A DNA stretch of 46,482 nucleotides from assembly GCA_037446495.1 (NCBI GenBank), contig JBBIIL010000017.1, forward strand, positions 1 to 46,482. Reading direction: 5' to 3'. Shown piece after piece: positions 31,258 through 40,156 of the stretch (its first letter is position 1; every line of letters starts with the position of its first letter). The DNA is from CAIXZV01 sp037446495 (GTDB taxonomy: Bacteria; Chloroflexota; Limnocylindria; Limnocylindrales; CSP1-4). A program made the position numbers and the translations under genes. Below the pieces are notes generated by a model. It saw only the letters and a list, made by a program, of their open reading frames with translations. It made no database searches and was not told the DNA's origin.

Positions 31258-32157
31258 ATGCGCATCGCCACCTGGAACGTCAACTCGCTCAAGGCCCGCA
31301 TGGAGGCCGTCGAGAAGTGGCTGGCCAAGGCCGAGCCCGACGTGCTGCTGATCCAGGAGACGAAGCTCTCCGATGCCGACGCGCCCGCGATGCCGATGCA
31401 GATGCTGGGCTACGAGCTGGTCCACCATGGCGAGGGCCGCTGGAACGGCGTGGCGATCCTGTCGCGGGTGGGCGCCACCGAGGTGGTCACGAATTTCGGT
31501 GACGGGCCGGTGCGGGATTCGTCGTCCGGCGCGTCCGTCTCCGCCGCCGAGGACGACTTCGACCCCCTCCACGAGGCTCGGATGGTGTCCGCCGTGTGCG
31601 GCGGCGTGCGCGTGGTGTCGCTGTATGCGCCGAACGGGCGCGAGGTGGGCTCGCCCTTCTACGAGGGCAAGCTCGACTGGTTCGGGCGCCTTCGCCGCTG
31701 GCTCGACGAGACGCAGTCGCCCGACGCGCCGATCGTGCTTGGCGGCGACTACAACGTGACGCCCGCAGACGAGGATGTCTGGAGCCCGGCGCGTGCCCAC
31801 GGCGGCACGCACGTCTCGGAGCGTGAGCGGGCGGCGCTGGCCTCGCTGCGTGAGTGGGGGCTGCGCGACGTCTACCGCGAGCATCGCCCCGAGCGCGGCC
31901 GCTTCTCGTGGTGGGACTACCGGGCCGGCATGTTCCACCGCAACGAGGGCATGCGGATCGACCTGCTGTATGCGTCTGCTCCGGTGGCGTCGCGCGTCGT
32001 CTGGGCGGAGATCGACCGCGAGGCGCGCAAGGGACCGCCCACGCCGTCGGACCACACGCCGGTCGTGGTCGACCTCGACGTGCCCGGCAGGGTGTTCGAC
32101 CCGGGCTGGGCTGGCGCGCTCGACCGGATCGCCGCGCGGACGAGGCCGCGGCCCTAG
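31258..32157 (+). CDS. xthA: Exodeoxyribonuclease III
   Basis: The 299-residue protein is a complete exonuclease-III/AP endonuclease: MRIATWNVNSLKARM, LLIQETKL (metal-binding Glu), VVSLYAPNGREVGSP, LGGDYNVTP (catalytic Asp/Asn), FSWWDYRAGMF, MRIDLLYAS and PSDHTPVVVDL (catalytic His). It repairs abasic sites and trims 3' ends in base-excision repair. A short acidic insertion around residues 85-105 is unusual but outside the catalytic loops. No Shine-Dalgarno is visible; it lies 26 nt after the DUF5612 gene and may be co-transcribed. Confidence 0.93.
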   Translation: MRIATWNVNSLKARMEAVEKWLAKAEPDVLLIQETKLSDADAPAMPMQMLGYELVHHGEGRWNGVAILSRVGATEVVTNFGDGPVRDSSSGASVSAAEDDFDPLHEARMVSAVCGGVRVVSLYAPNGREVGSPFYEGKLDWFGRLRRWLDETQSPDAPIVLGGDYNVTPADEDVWSPARAHGGTHVSERERAALASLREWGLRDVYREHRPERGRFSWWDYRAGMFHRNEGMRIDLLYASAPVASRVVWAEIDREARKGPPTPSDHTPVVVDLDVPGRVFDPGWAGALDRIAARTRPRP

Positions 32158-32159
32158 CC

Positions 32160-32304
32160 GTTCCAGCGCCCGGCGACACGCGGCGTCGCGACCCCGGGGT
32201 GGCGCCGCCACGCCTAGTGTGGGATCGGCCCGCCGTGGGGGCGAGGATCGGTGCCCGGTGGTCGATGTTGCCAGGAGGCCGGCGGGGGCGCAGGGCGGAA
32301 CGTC
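32160..32304. terminator. Convergent gap with hairpin
   Basis: The gap between exonuclease III and carbamate kinase contains GGTGGCG-CCGCCAC (about 32199-32212), a short GC hairpin suited to bidirectional termination. No U-run and no other structure were recognised. Confidence 0.35.
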
Positions 32305-33258
32305 CTAGCGGGGGGGTGCCGCACTGGGAAGGGCGCCTTCCCGCGGATTCGGGGCCTGGGCCGCGGTCACCAGGGTGCCCGCCTCGCCGGCGAGCATGCG
32401 CGAGGCGTCGGCGAGCGCTCCGATCGCCGCGAACCCGCCGTCGGACTCGGCAAAACGCTTCGCCGCCGCCACCTTCGGCCCCATCGAGCCCGCCGCGAAC
32501 TGCCCCGGGTCGAGGTCCTCGGGCGCGATGCGGCGGATGGGCGCGGCGTCGGGCGTGCCCCAGCCGGCGTAGACCGCGTCCACGTCGGTGAGCATGAGGA
32601 GCGCGTCCGCGTGGAGCGATCGCGCGAGGAGCGCGCCGGCAAGATCTTTGTCGATCACCGCCTCGACGCCTCCATAGCCCCCGTGGCCCGACACCACCGG
32701 GATCCCCCCGCCGCCCGCGCAGATGACGAGGGTCCCGTCCTCCACCAGCCGCTCGATGACGGGAAGCTCCAGGATCCGCCGCGGCTCCGGCGACGGCACC
32801 ACCCGACGCCACTTCGGCCCGTCGGGCGCCATCGTCCAGTCGTGCTCGGCGGCGAGGCGCTCCGCAGCGTCCTGCTCGTACACCGGCCCGATGGGCTTGG
32901 TCGGGTGCATGAACGCCGGATCGTCGCGCGCCACCTCGATCCGGGTCAGCAGCGTCGCCATGCGCCGGCCCGGCAGCAGGTTCCCCAGCTCCTGCTCGAG
33001 CAGGTAGCCGATCATCCCCTCGCTCTCGGCATCGAGGATGTCGAGCGGGTATGTCTCGTCGGGGTGGTAGGCGGCGTTCTGGAGTGCCAGGAGCCCCACC
33101 TGGGGCCCGTTGCCGTGGGTGAGGACCAGGTCGTGCTCGAGCGCGATCGGCAGCAGTGCCCGCGCGGCCAGCGCAACGTTCTCGCGCTGGTTCTCCGCCG
33201 TCATCGGCTGGCCGCGGCGGAGCAGCGCGTTGCCGCCCAGGGCGGCCACGACGCGCAT
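32305..33258 (-). CDS. arcC: Carbamate kinase
   Basis: The 317-residue protein has the amino-acid-kinase fold with carbamate-kinase signatures: VVAALGGNALLRRGQ, LTHGNGPQVGLLALQ, VICAGGGGIPVVSG, AVIDKDLAGALLA and GSMGPKVAAAKRFAE. It makes ATP from carbamoyl phosphate and ADP, releasing carbamate, or runs in reverse. Its ATG overlaps the TGA of the ornithine carbamoyltransferase gene by 1 nt, showing a catabolic pair. No arginine deiminase, agmatine deiminase or transporter gene is in the window. Confidence 0.94.
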   Translation of the reverse strand: MRVVAALGGNALLRRGQPMTAENQRENVALAARALLPIALEHDLVLTHGNGPQVGLLALQNAAYHPDETYPLDILDAESEGMIGYLLEQELGNLLPGRRMATLLTRIEVARDDPAFMHPTKPIGPVYEQDAAERLAAEHDWTMAPDGPKWRRVVPSPEPRRILELPVIERLVEDGTLVICAGGGGIPVVSGHGGYGGVEAVIDKDLAGALLARSLHADALLMLTDVDAVYAGWGTPDAAPIRRIAPEDLDPGQFAAGSMGPKVAAAKRFAESDGGFAAIGALADASRMLAGEAGTLVTAAQAPNPREGALPSAAPPR

Positions 33259-34283
33259 CAGGCAGGCTCAGGGCGGGCGAGCGTCGCCACCAGCACCGCC
33301 TTGATGGTGTGCATCCGGTTCTCGGCCTGCTCGAACACGATCGACGCCTTCGACTCGAAGACCTCGTCGGTCACCTCCATCGCCTCGAGGCCGTACCGCT
33401 CGTGCATCTTGCGGCCAACCTCGGTCCCGAGGTCGTGGAACGCGGGCAGGCAGTGCATGAACTTGACGTCCGCGTTCCCGGTCGCGCGGAGCATCGCCGC
33501 GTTCACCTGATACGGGCGGAGCAGCCCGATCCGGTCGTCCCAGACGGATTCCGGCTCGCCCATGGACACCCAGACGTCGGTGTAGATCACGTCGACGCCG
33601 CGGACGCCCTCGGCGACGTCCTCGGTGACCGTGATCCTGGCGCCGCTGTGCTTCGCGATCTCGAGCGCGGGCCGGAGGAAGTCGTCACGGGGCCACACTG
33701 CGAGCGGGGCCACGATCCGCAGGTCCATGCCCATGGTCGCGGCGCCCAGCAGCCACTCGTCGCCCATGTTGCTGTGCGCATCGCCCACGTAGGCCACCGC
33801 CACGCCGGCCAGGGGCTTGCGGACCCGCTCGCGGATGGTGAGCAGGTCGGCGAGGATCTGCGTGGGGTGGTCCTCGTCGGTGAGGCCGTTGTAGACCGGG
33901 ACGCCGGCGAACGCGGCCAGCTGCTCTGCGTCAGTCTGGTGGAAGCCGCGGAACTCGATGGCGTCGTAGACACGGCCGAGCACGCGCGCCGTGTCCTTGA
34001 CCGACTCCTTCTTGCCGATGTGGCTGCCCGACGGGCCGAAGTATGTCACGTGCATCCCCTGGTCGTAGGCCGCGACCTCGAACCCGATGCGGGTCCGCGT
34101 CGAGTCCTTCTCGAAGATCAGCACGATCGACTGGCCGGCCAGGCGCTGCACCTCCGAGTGGGCGCGCTTCTCGGCCTTGAGCTCGGCGGCCAGGTTCAGC
34201 AGGTCCTCGATCTCGGCCGCGGCGAAGTCGCGCAGCGTGAGGAACGAGCGACCGGCAAGCGGGGACGAGGAGGCGTGGTCCAT
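33258..34283 (-). CDS. arcB: Ornithine carbamoyltransferase (catabolic-type context)
   Basis: The 341-residue protein carries the carbamoyl-phosphate motif EKDSTRTRIGFE, HPTQ in DEDHPTQILADLL, the ornithine-side loop (YVGDAHSNMGDEWL) and HCLPAFHD near the C-terminus. It interconverts ornithine plus carbamoyl phosphate with citrulline plus phosphate. ATG 34283 gives the usual length. The coupling to carbamate kinase points to citrulline breakdown for ATP, although sequence alone cannot separate ArcB from ArgF. No arginine-repressor box was recognised upstream. Confidence 0.92.
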   Translation of the reverse strand: MDHASSSPLAGRSFLTLRDFAAAEIEDLLNLAAELKAEKRAHSEVQRLAGQSIVLIFEKDSTRTRIGFEVAAYDQGMHVTYFGPSGSHIGKKESVKDTARVLGRVYDAIEFRGFHQTDAEQLAAFAGVPVYNGLTDEDHPTQILADLLTIRERVRKPLAGVAVAYVGDAHSNMGDEWLLGAATMGMDLRIVAPLAVWPRDDFLRPALEIAKHSGARITVTEDVAEGVRGVDVIYTDVWVSMGEPESVWDDRIGLLRPYQVNAAMLRATGNADVKFMHCLPAFHDLGTEVGRKMHERYGLEAMEVTDEVFESKASIVFEQAENRMHTIKAVLVATLARPEPA

Positions 34284-34577
34284 CGCCGGACTCCGGAGCG
34301 TGCCACAGCCAACGCGTGGACCGCGGGTGCGCCGTGGCGGCAACTCGCGGTGTGTGGCCCCGAATGTGCGACTCGCCCGGGCGGGGTGTCACGGTCCCTC
34401 CGGCCCGTTGCGGACGGGAGAGTCGGGCCGGCCGACGTCCCGGTTCGCCGGATGCGTCAGCCCGGAAGGCCGTCGCCGTGCCGCGCGAGCCCCGCCGGGC
34501 GTCGCCAGGGCCGGGTGCCACTGCCGCGCCGGGCGCCAGGCCGCGCGTCTCGGGCCGTCACCTGGGCCGAGACGGCG
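34284..34577. other. Intergenic region before the carbamoyltransferase operon
   Basis: No gene is visible. CTCGGGCC and GGGCCGAG near 34550-34573 form an imperfect 7-of-8 bp hairpin just past the stop of the membrane-protein gene, a probable terminator. The rest presumably holds the promoter of the arcBC pair, but no clear -35/-10 was found. Confidence 0.4.
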
Positions 34578-35375
34578 CTAGACCAGTTCGACGTCGAGGC
34601 GCTGCTCCCGGGCGGACACGCCGCGAACCCTCGGCAGGGCCAGCACGCCGATGACAGAGGTGATCGCGATGGACAGGGCGAACGCCGGCACGATGCCAGC
34701 GGTCACGATCAGGAAGTGGATCGGGAGGTAGAAGGCCACCGTCCCCGGCAGGCCGATGAGTGCGCCGCGCAGGACCCCGATGCCGGCTGGGCGGCCGTCG
34801 TGGAGGAGGGCGAATGTGGTGAGCACGGTGACGTAGACCGGGAACGTGGTGACGATCCCGGAGACGGTGGGTCCGAGCAGGGGCGCGACGGTGGTGAGGC
34901 CGACCACGAGCGCCGTGCCCACCACGATCCGCGCGGGCAGGTCCCAGGATGGGTGGCGCCCCGACGAGGGCCCGACCGTGGACGGCGGCAGGATCCGGAG
35001 CGTGCCCAGGATCGCGAGCACCACGAGCGCGGCGAGGAGCAGGTATGGCCCGCCGGCAATCGCCTGGAGCACGGCGCCGGCGATGATGTAGGCGGCAGTC
35101 GCCGCGATCAGGGCGGCCGCCGGACCGCGAATCGACGCGGCCGCGAAGGCGAGGCTGTAGGCGACGATCGCCCCGAGCCCCAGCGTCGTTCCCACCGCGG
35201 CGTCCGCCGCGAACGACGCTCCATGGTCGAGCGCAACGAAGAACAGCACGGGGCCCGAGGTCAGCGGGAGGGCCACGATCCATCCGGCCACCGCCGGACC
35301 CCAGCGCCGAGCGGCCAGGCTCGCGCCGCCGATGAGGAGCGGGGTCAGCGTGATCTTGAGGACGAGCAACGGCAC
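34578..35375 (-). CDS. Polytopic membrane protein of unknown function
   Basis: The 265-residue protein has seven or eight membrane helices, for example LLVLKITLTPLLIGGASLAA, WIVALPLTSGPVLFFVALDHG and GTVAFYLPIHFLIVTAG. The pattern (helix pairs with GPxLFFVALxHG) is seen in uncharacterised membrane proteins; no transport signature was recognised. The GTG at 35375 is supported by TATCGT 7 nt upstream on the minus strand and starts directly with a hydrophobic helix. The frame continues upstream, but that part has no protein-like composition. Confidence 0.68.
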   Translation of the reverse strand: MPLLVLKITLTPLLIGGASLAARRWGPAVAGWIVALPLTSGPVLFFVALDHGASFAADAAVGTTLGLGAIVAYSLAFAAASIRGPAAALIAATAAYIIAGAVLQAIAGGPYLLLAALVVLAILGTLRILPPSTVGPSSGRHPSWDLPARIVVGTALVVGLTTVAPLLGPTVSGIVTTFPVYVTVLTTFALLHDGRPAGIGVLRGALIGLPGTVAFYLPIHFLIVTAGIVPAFALSIAITSVIGVLALPRVRGVSAREQRLDVELV

Positions 35376-35382
35376 GGACGCC

Positions 35383-35388
35383 ACGATA
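35383..35388 (-). promoter_or_regulatory. -10 element TATCGT (leaderless type, minus strand)
   Basis: TATCGT, read on the minus strand, ends 7 nt before the GTG start of the membrane-protein gene. Confidence 0.45.
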
Positions 35389-35506
35389 CCGGGATCGGCG
35401 CGCGTCTGGGGCAGCCTCGCGACCCGGCTGGCGTGCGCGCTTCGTGCGTCCGGGTGGCCCGCGAGGCCACCGCCGGGGTGGCAGCGAATGCGCGCGTTCC
35501 TAGACG

Positions 35507-37063
35507 CTAGTCCAGCGACACGGTCTGCGCCCACACAGGAACGTCCACGGTCAGCCCGAGTGCGGCCACCTTGGGCGCCAGGGCCTCTTGGGCCGGCGGG
35601 TCGCCGTGCACCAGGTACACGTGCGAGGGCACGCCGGGATCGCCCGCCTTGCGGCCTCGGATGAAGCCGCCGAGCCAGCTCAGCAGCTCGGGCTCGTCGG
35701 CGTGCGCGGAGAAGCCGTCAAGCGTCCGGATGGTCGCCCGGACTGGCATCTCGCGGCCGTCGATCCGGGCGGTCGCCGCCCCTCGGACCAGGTGCCCGCC
35801 CAGTGTGCCCTCGCCCTGGTAGCCCACGAACAGGATGGTCGCGGACGGGTCGTCCAGCAGGCGCGAGGCGTGGCCCACGGAGCGCCCGCCAGTCAGCATC
35901 CCGTTCGATGCGATGACCACGTAGGGCGGCGCGGAGCGCTCGATCGCCTCGGACTCGTCCGCCGTGCGCACGATGTGCTGGCCCGGGTAGTCGAGCGGGT
36001 CCTCCTTGGCGCGCAGGAGCGCCGCCGTCTCCTCGTCGTACGCTTCCGGGTGGTTGCGGTAGACGTCCGATGCCGACTTGGCCATGGGCGAGTCCAGGTA
36101 CACCGGCAGCTGGGGAATCCGCCCGGCGTCCAGCAGCCGGTGGAGCTCCCAGACGATCTCCTGCGTCCGGCCGATGGCGAAGGACGGGATCAGGAGCACG
36201 CCCTTGCGGGCCGCCGTGTCGCTGACGGCCGCCGCGAGCCCGTCGATGGACTTCTCGGCAGCCTCGTGCTCGCGGCCGCCGTAGGTGCTCTCGCAGATGA
36301 CGAAGTCGGCGGCGTCGAGCGGCGTGGGATCGCGCAGGATGGGCGTGCCGGGCCGGCCGAGGTCGCCCGAGAAGACGACGATCGTGTCGCGGCCACCGGT
36401 GGAGCGCGCGAGGCGCATCCGGACCAAGCCGGACCCGAGGATGTGCCCCGCGTCGAGCAGCGTGATGTGGACGCCCTGCGCCACCTCCGTCTCGGCCCCG
36501 TAGGGGATCGACTGGAAGTGCGGCAGCGCGGCCTCGGCGTCGTCCTCCGTGTAGAGGGGTTCGCCGGCGTCGAGCTCGACCTCCGGGCCGGCCGCCCGGA
36601 GGATGTCCTCGGGATCGGGCCCGCCCGGGCTCGCGGCCCCCTCGGCTGCCAGATGGAGGGCGGCGTCGAACAGCGCCTCCTCGCGCGCCTCGGCTCGGGC
36701 GGCGCGCGCAGGGTTGTGTCGGCCGCGGCGGGCGGCGCGCTTGGCGAACTCGGTCTGCAGCTTGGCCGAGTCGAGCAGCACCAGACGCGCGAGCTCGGCG
36801 GTGGCCGCGGTGCACACGATCCGCCCCCGGAAGCCCTCCCGCACGAGCAGCGGCAACAGCCCGCAGTGGTCGAGGTGCGCGTGCGTGAGGACGACGACAT
36901 CGAGACTGGCGGGGTCGAAGCCCAGGGGCACGCGGTTGCGGACGCTCTCGGCGGGACCGCCCTGGAACATCCCGCAGTCAATCAGGACCCGCGCGCTGCC
37001 CGTGTCGATGAGGTGGCGGGAGCCGGTCACCGTCCGGGCACCGCCGAGAAATGTCAGCTCCAT
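35507..37063 (-). CDS. Metallo-beta-lactamase/beta-CASP RNA-processing nuclease
   Basis: The 518-residue protein combines an MBL domain with VLTHAHLDHCGLL (His61, His63, Asp65, His66) and a beta-CASP plus RMMBL region: VFSGDLGRP, ICESTYGGREHE, LIPSFAIGRTQEI, IASNGMLTGG, GFSAHADEPELLSWL and VYLVHGDPPAQEAL. This matches the YSH1/CPSF73-like bacterial exonucleases that act on RNA. Residues about 100-165 form an Ala/Arg/Glu-rich insertion in the MBL domain not usual in short homologues. MEL at 37063 starts the first MBL strand; the 17 upstream in-frame codons are less convincing. CACGAT 6 nt upstream is a weak -10. Confidence 0.9.
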   Translation of the reverse strand: MELTFLGGARTVTGSRHLIDTGSARVLIDCGMFQGGPAESVRNRVPLGFDPASLDVVVLTHAHLDHCGLLPLLVREGFRGRIVCTAATAELARLVLLDSAKLQTEFAKRAARRGRHNPARAARAEAREEALFDAALHLAAEGAASPGGPDPEDILRAAGPEVELDAGEPLYTEDDAEAALPHFQSIPYGAETEVAQGVHITLLDAGHILGSGLVRMRLARSTGGRDTIVVFSGDLGRPGTPILRDPTPLDAADFVICESTYGGREHEAAEKSIDGLAAAVSDTAARKGVLLIPSFAIGRTQEIVWELHRLLDAGRIPQLPVYLDSPMAKSASDVYRNHPEAYDEETAALLRAKEDPLDYPGQHIVRTADESEAIERSAPPYVVIASNGMLTGGRSVGHASRLLDDPSATILFVGYQGEGTLGGHLVRGAATARIDGREMPVRATIRTLDGFSAHADEPELLSWLGGFIRGRKAGDPGVPSHVYLVHGDPPAQEALAPKVAALGLTVDVPVWAQTVSLD

Positions 37064-37178
37064 GGCGGGATCGTGACACAGCAGAGTGGCCGGAGTGCGA
37101 CCAATCGCGCACAACGACCTGGGGGCGGGACCCGCTGACGCCGCCGGGCCGAACAGGCGGGACCCAGGCCGCGGCGCG

Positions 37179-39068
37179 CTAGAGGCGGACCACGACCAGC
37201 GTGTCCACGGCCACGGCCACGAACAGCAGCGTCAGGTAGCTGATCGAATACTTGTAGAGCCGGATCGACTGAGCGAGTGACCCCTCTGGCGACGTGCCCT
37301 GCTGCCACAGCACGTACGCGCGCCACAGAAAGACCGCGCCCAGCGCCACCGCCGCCACCAAGTACACCAGGCCCATTCCGGCGATGAGATAGAACGCGAG
37401 GCTGATCGCCACCAGCACCACGGTGTAGATGGCGATCTGCCGGGTTGTCTCGGGCACGCCCTTCACGACCGGCAGCATGGGGACGCGGGCCGCCTCGTAG
37501 TCCTTGCGGATCCGGAGCGCCAGCGCCCAGAAGTGCGGCGGCGTCCAGTAGAACACCAGCAGGAACATCACGATCGCGGGGACCTCAACGCGGCCGGTGA
37601 CCGCGGCCCAGCCGATGACCGGGGGCAGGGCGCCGGCGGCGCCCCCGATGACGATGTTCTGGGGTGTCGTCCGCTTGAGCAGGATCGTGTACACGACCAC
37701 GTAGAACGCGATTGCCAGCAGCGTGAGGAACGCAGCGACCAGGTTCACGGTCCAGGCCATCAGCGAGACGGAGATGATCCCGAGTGCGATCCCGAAGATC
37801 ATGGCGTTCTCGGGGGTGACCTGGTGGGCAGGCAGCGGACGCTTGCGGGTGCGCGACATCAGCAGGTCGATGTCGCGGTCGAGGTACTGGTTGATGGCGT
37901 TGGCCGAGCCCGCGGCGAGCGTTCCGCAGAGGAGCGTCCAGAACGCCAGGCGGAACCATTCGGGCATCGTCATGCCGGGCAGGTCGCGGGTGGCGAGGAC
38001 CATCGCCGGGATCGTGGTGATCAGCAGCAGTTCGATGATCCGGGGCTTGGTCAGGGCGATGTAGGCGCGGACCGTGTCGCCGATGGGGGCCTTGGGCCCG
38101 GCCTCCGCGTCCCCTCCCCCGGCGCCGCCGTCGACGCCCTCCGCGCCCGCGAGGGCCCCCGCGGTGCGCGCTTCGTAGTACGCGCTGACGGCGAGCGCCA
38201 CGCCGAGTGACCAGACCACCGCGCCGACGATGACGTGCAGGGCGCGCGCCCATGGCGCGAGGACCGTGAACACGAGCAGGGCGCCGATGGCCACCTGGAC
38301 CGTGAACAGGCCGCCGAACCACAGCGCGGTGCGAACGAGGCCTGGCCGGTTCCGCTGTGTCCGCCATGCGGCCGCAGCGGTGATCCAGACGATGATCGCG
38401 ACAACACCGGCCACATAGCGGTGCAGGGCGTGGATCTGGTACAGGCTCACAACGGCGGCAGGCAGGCCCGAAGCCCCAGCCGGATTGATCCCGCCGTTCA
38501 TCAGCGGCCAGTCGGTGAAGACCGCGCCCGCGTCGTTGGCCATCACGTTGGAGCCGAACAGCAGGAGCGCGTACGTCGCCACGGCGGCGAGCGTGGCCAG
38601 CAGCGTGAACCGCTGACTGGCACCGGGCCCGACGATGCGCGCTGGATAGCGCACGCGCACGAGCAGGTAGGTCAGGAGCCCCAGGAGGGCCATCGCGGTT
38701 GCGAGGTGGGCCAGCACGGACGGGCCGGAGTTGCCCAGCCGAACGGTCTCCTCGCCGAGGTACGCCTGGAAGCCCACGAGGACGACGGCGAACAGCGTCG
38801 GCCACAGGATCGATCTCCGGTCGCGGTAGTGACGGATGGCGAGGTACGCGAGGCCCAGGATCTCGAAGCCGATGAGCACCGCGATGTCGCGGTGGATCCA
38901 CTCGAGCCACGGCTTGTAGTCTGACTGCGAGGGGATCAGCTGGCCGTTGCACAGCGGCCAGTCGGGGCAGCCCATGCCGGCGCCCATGGCGCGGACGATG
39001 ACGCCCATCGCCACGAGCAGGATCGTGGAGATGACCGTGGCCAGAGCGAGCTTCTCATAGCGCGACAC
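37179..39068 (-). CDS. ctaAB: Fused heme A synthase (CtaA) and protoheme IX farnesyltransferase (CtaB)
   Basis: The 629-residue membrane protein joins two enzymes. Residues 1-305 are CtaA: eight helices with likely heme ligands His59 (EWIHRD), His121 (LAHLATA), His213/216 (QIHALHRY) and His278 (ALHVIVG), and a Cys34/Cys40 pair (CPDWPLC). After a Gly/Ala/Glu linker (about 306-328), residues 329-629 are CtaB with IALTKPRIIELLLI, the prenyl-diphosphate Asp motif NAINQYLDRDIDLLMSRTRKR (Asp397, Asp401) and FYWTPPHFWALALR. Together they turn heme B into heme O and heme A for cytochrome oxidase. GTG start; a short gap separates it from the divergent lipoprotein gene. Confidence 0.94.
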   Translation of the reverse strand: MSRYEKLALATVISTILLVAMGVIVRAMGAGMGCPDWPLCNGQLIPSQSDYKPWLEWIHRDIAVLIGFEILGLAYLAIRHYRDRRSILWPTLFAVVLVGFQAYLGEETVRLGNSGPSVLAHLATAMALLGLLTYLLVRVRYPARIVGPGASQRFTLLATLAAVATYALLLFGSNVMANDAGAVFTDWPLMNGGINPAGASGLPAAVVSLYQIHALHRYVAGVVAIIVWITAAAAWRTQRNRPGLVRTALWFGGLFTVQVAIGALLVFTVLAPWARALHVIVGAVVWSLGVALAVSAYYEARTAGALAGAEGVDGGAGGGDAEAGPKAPIGDTVRAYIALTKPRIIELLLITTIPAMVLATRDLPGMTMPEWFRLAFWTLLCGTLAAGSANAINQYLDRDIDLLMSRTRKRPLPAHQVTPENAMIFGIALGIISVSLMAWTVNLVAAFLTLLAIAFYVVVYTILLKRTTPQNIVIGGAAGALPPVIGWAAVTGRVEVPAIVMFLLVFYWTPPHFWALALRIRKDYEAARVPMLPVVKGVPETTRQIAIYTVVLVAISLAFYLIAGMGLVYLVAAVALGAVFLWRAYVLWQQGTSPEGSLAQSIRLYKYSISYLTLLFVAVAVDTLVVVRL

Positions 39069-39160
39069 GATGTGGTGGGCGAACCTCGGTCAAGGCGACG
39101 GGGATTGGACGCCGCACATTCTACGCAGCCTGCCCGAGAGCGCATCCGCGACGTCGGCGC

Positions 39161-39166
39161 TAGGCT
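39161..39166 (+). promoter_or_regulatory. -10 element TAGGCT (leaderless type)
   Basis: TAGGCT ends 6 nt before ATG 39173 of the lipoprotein gene; no Shine-Dalgarno is present. Confidence 0.5.
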
Positions 39167-39172
39167 CAACAC

Positions 39173-40153
39173 ATGCGCCGACTTCCTTTGGCAGCCCTCC
39201 TCGCAGTCGCCCTCGTCGCGGCCGCGTGCAAGCCGGTGGACCAGGGCGGGTTCGTCATCGTCACGCAGCAGCCCACCTCGTCGGACTCTGGCGGGGGCGC
39301 AGGAGCGGGCAGTACTGGCGGCGGCGCCAGCCAGGGCACGGGCGCTTCGTACTACCCGGTGATCATCAGCTCGCAGCTGGCCGTGGGCGACAACCGCGTC
39401 GTCTTCTCCTTCGTGGACCCCACCACCCACCAGCCGATCGGCTCGCCCGACATCGCGGCGTCGATCTCCTTCATCGCCCCCGGCACCACCGACGCCACAC
39501 CGCCCGTCGCGGGCGAGTTCGTATGGGCCATCGAGGGCAGTCGCGGCGAGTACATCGCCCACGCCACGTTCGCGTCGGCCGGCGACTGGAAGGCGATCTT
39601 CCTGGTCGCGCCCAAGGGCGGCGCGCAGCAGGCCATCGGCATCCCGTTCACGGTGATGCTGAAGCCCACGGTGATCTCCGTCGGCGACCACGCGCCCGCG
39701 ACCAGGACGCTCACCCTGTCCGACGTCGGGGGCGATGTCCGCCAGATCTCCTCGGACACCAACCCGGACCCCTCCTTCTACCAGGTCTCAGTGGACCAGG
39801 CGCTTGCCCGCCGGACGCCGTTCATCCTGGTGTTCGCCACGCCGGCGTTCTGCCGGAGTGCGCAGTGCGGCCCCACGCTCGACTTCGTCAAGCAGGCCAA
39901 GGCGTCGGCGCCCGCGTCGGTCGCGTTCATCCATGTTGAGCCCTACAACCTCAAGTACGCCGACGGGCGGCTCCAGCCCGTGCTTGACGCCGGAGGCAAC
40001 CTTGTCCCCAACGACGCGTCGAATGCCTGGGGTCTCCCGTCCGAGCCGTGGATCTTCGCTGTGGACCGCAACGGGATCGTGCAGGGCTCGTTCGAGGGCA
40101 TCGTGACCGCGCAGGAGCTGTCGGACGCGATCACGAAGATCGCGGGCTCGTAG
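39173..40153 (+). CDS. Thioredoxin-fold lipoprotein with a CxxxxC motif
   Basis: The 326-residue protein has a signal peptide with lipobox LVAAACKP (Cys19). A Gly/Ser linker is followed by an immunoglobulin-like middle domain (about 65-165, VVFSFVDPTTHQPIG). The C-terminal thioredoxin-like domain contains TPFILVFATPAFCRSAQCGPTLDFV (in two parts) with Cys227 and Cys232, and ends EPWIFAVDRNGIVQGSFEGIVT. The four-residue spacing differs from thioredoxin (CxxC) and SCO (CxxxC). Divergence from ctaAB suggests a role in oxidase assembly or copper/thiol handling outside the membrane; this is inference. Confidence 0.78.
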   Translation: MRRLPLAALLAVALVAAACKPVDQGGFVIVTQQPTSSDSGGGAGAGSTGGGASQGTGASYYPVIISSQLAVGDNRVVFSFVDPTTHQPIGSPDIAASISFIAPGTTDATPPVAGEFVWAIEGSRGEYIAHATFASAGDWKAIFLVAPKGGAQQAIGIPFTVMLKPTVISVGDHAPATRTLTLSDVGGDVRQISSDTNPDPSFYQVSVDQALARRTPFILVFATPAFCRSAQCGPTLDFVKQAKASAPASVAFIHVEPYNLKYADGRLQPVLDAGGNLVPNDASNAWGLPSEPWIFAVDRNGIVQGSFEGIVTAQELSDAITKIAGS

Positions 40154-40156
40154 ACC

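Noticed and set aside
33156..35510. 784-residue plus-strand frame over the carbamoyltransferase region
   Set aside because: It is a shadow of the minus-strand OTC and membrane-protein genes with no domain.
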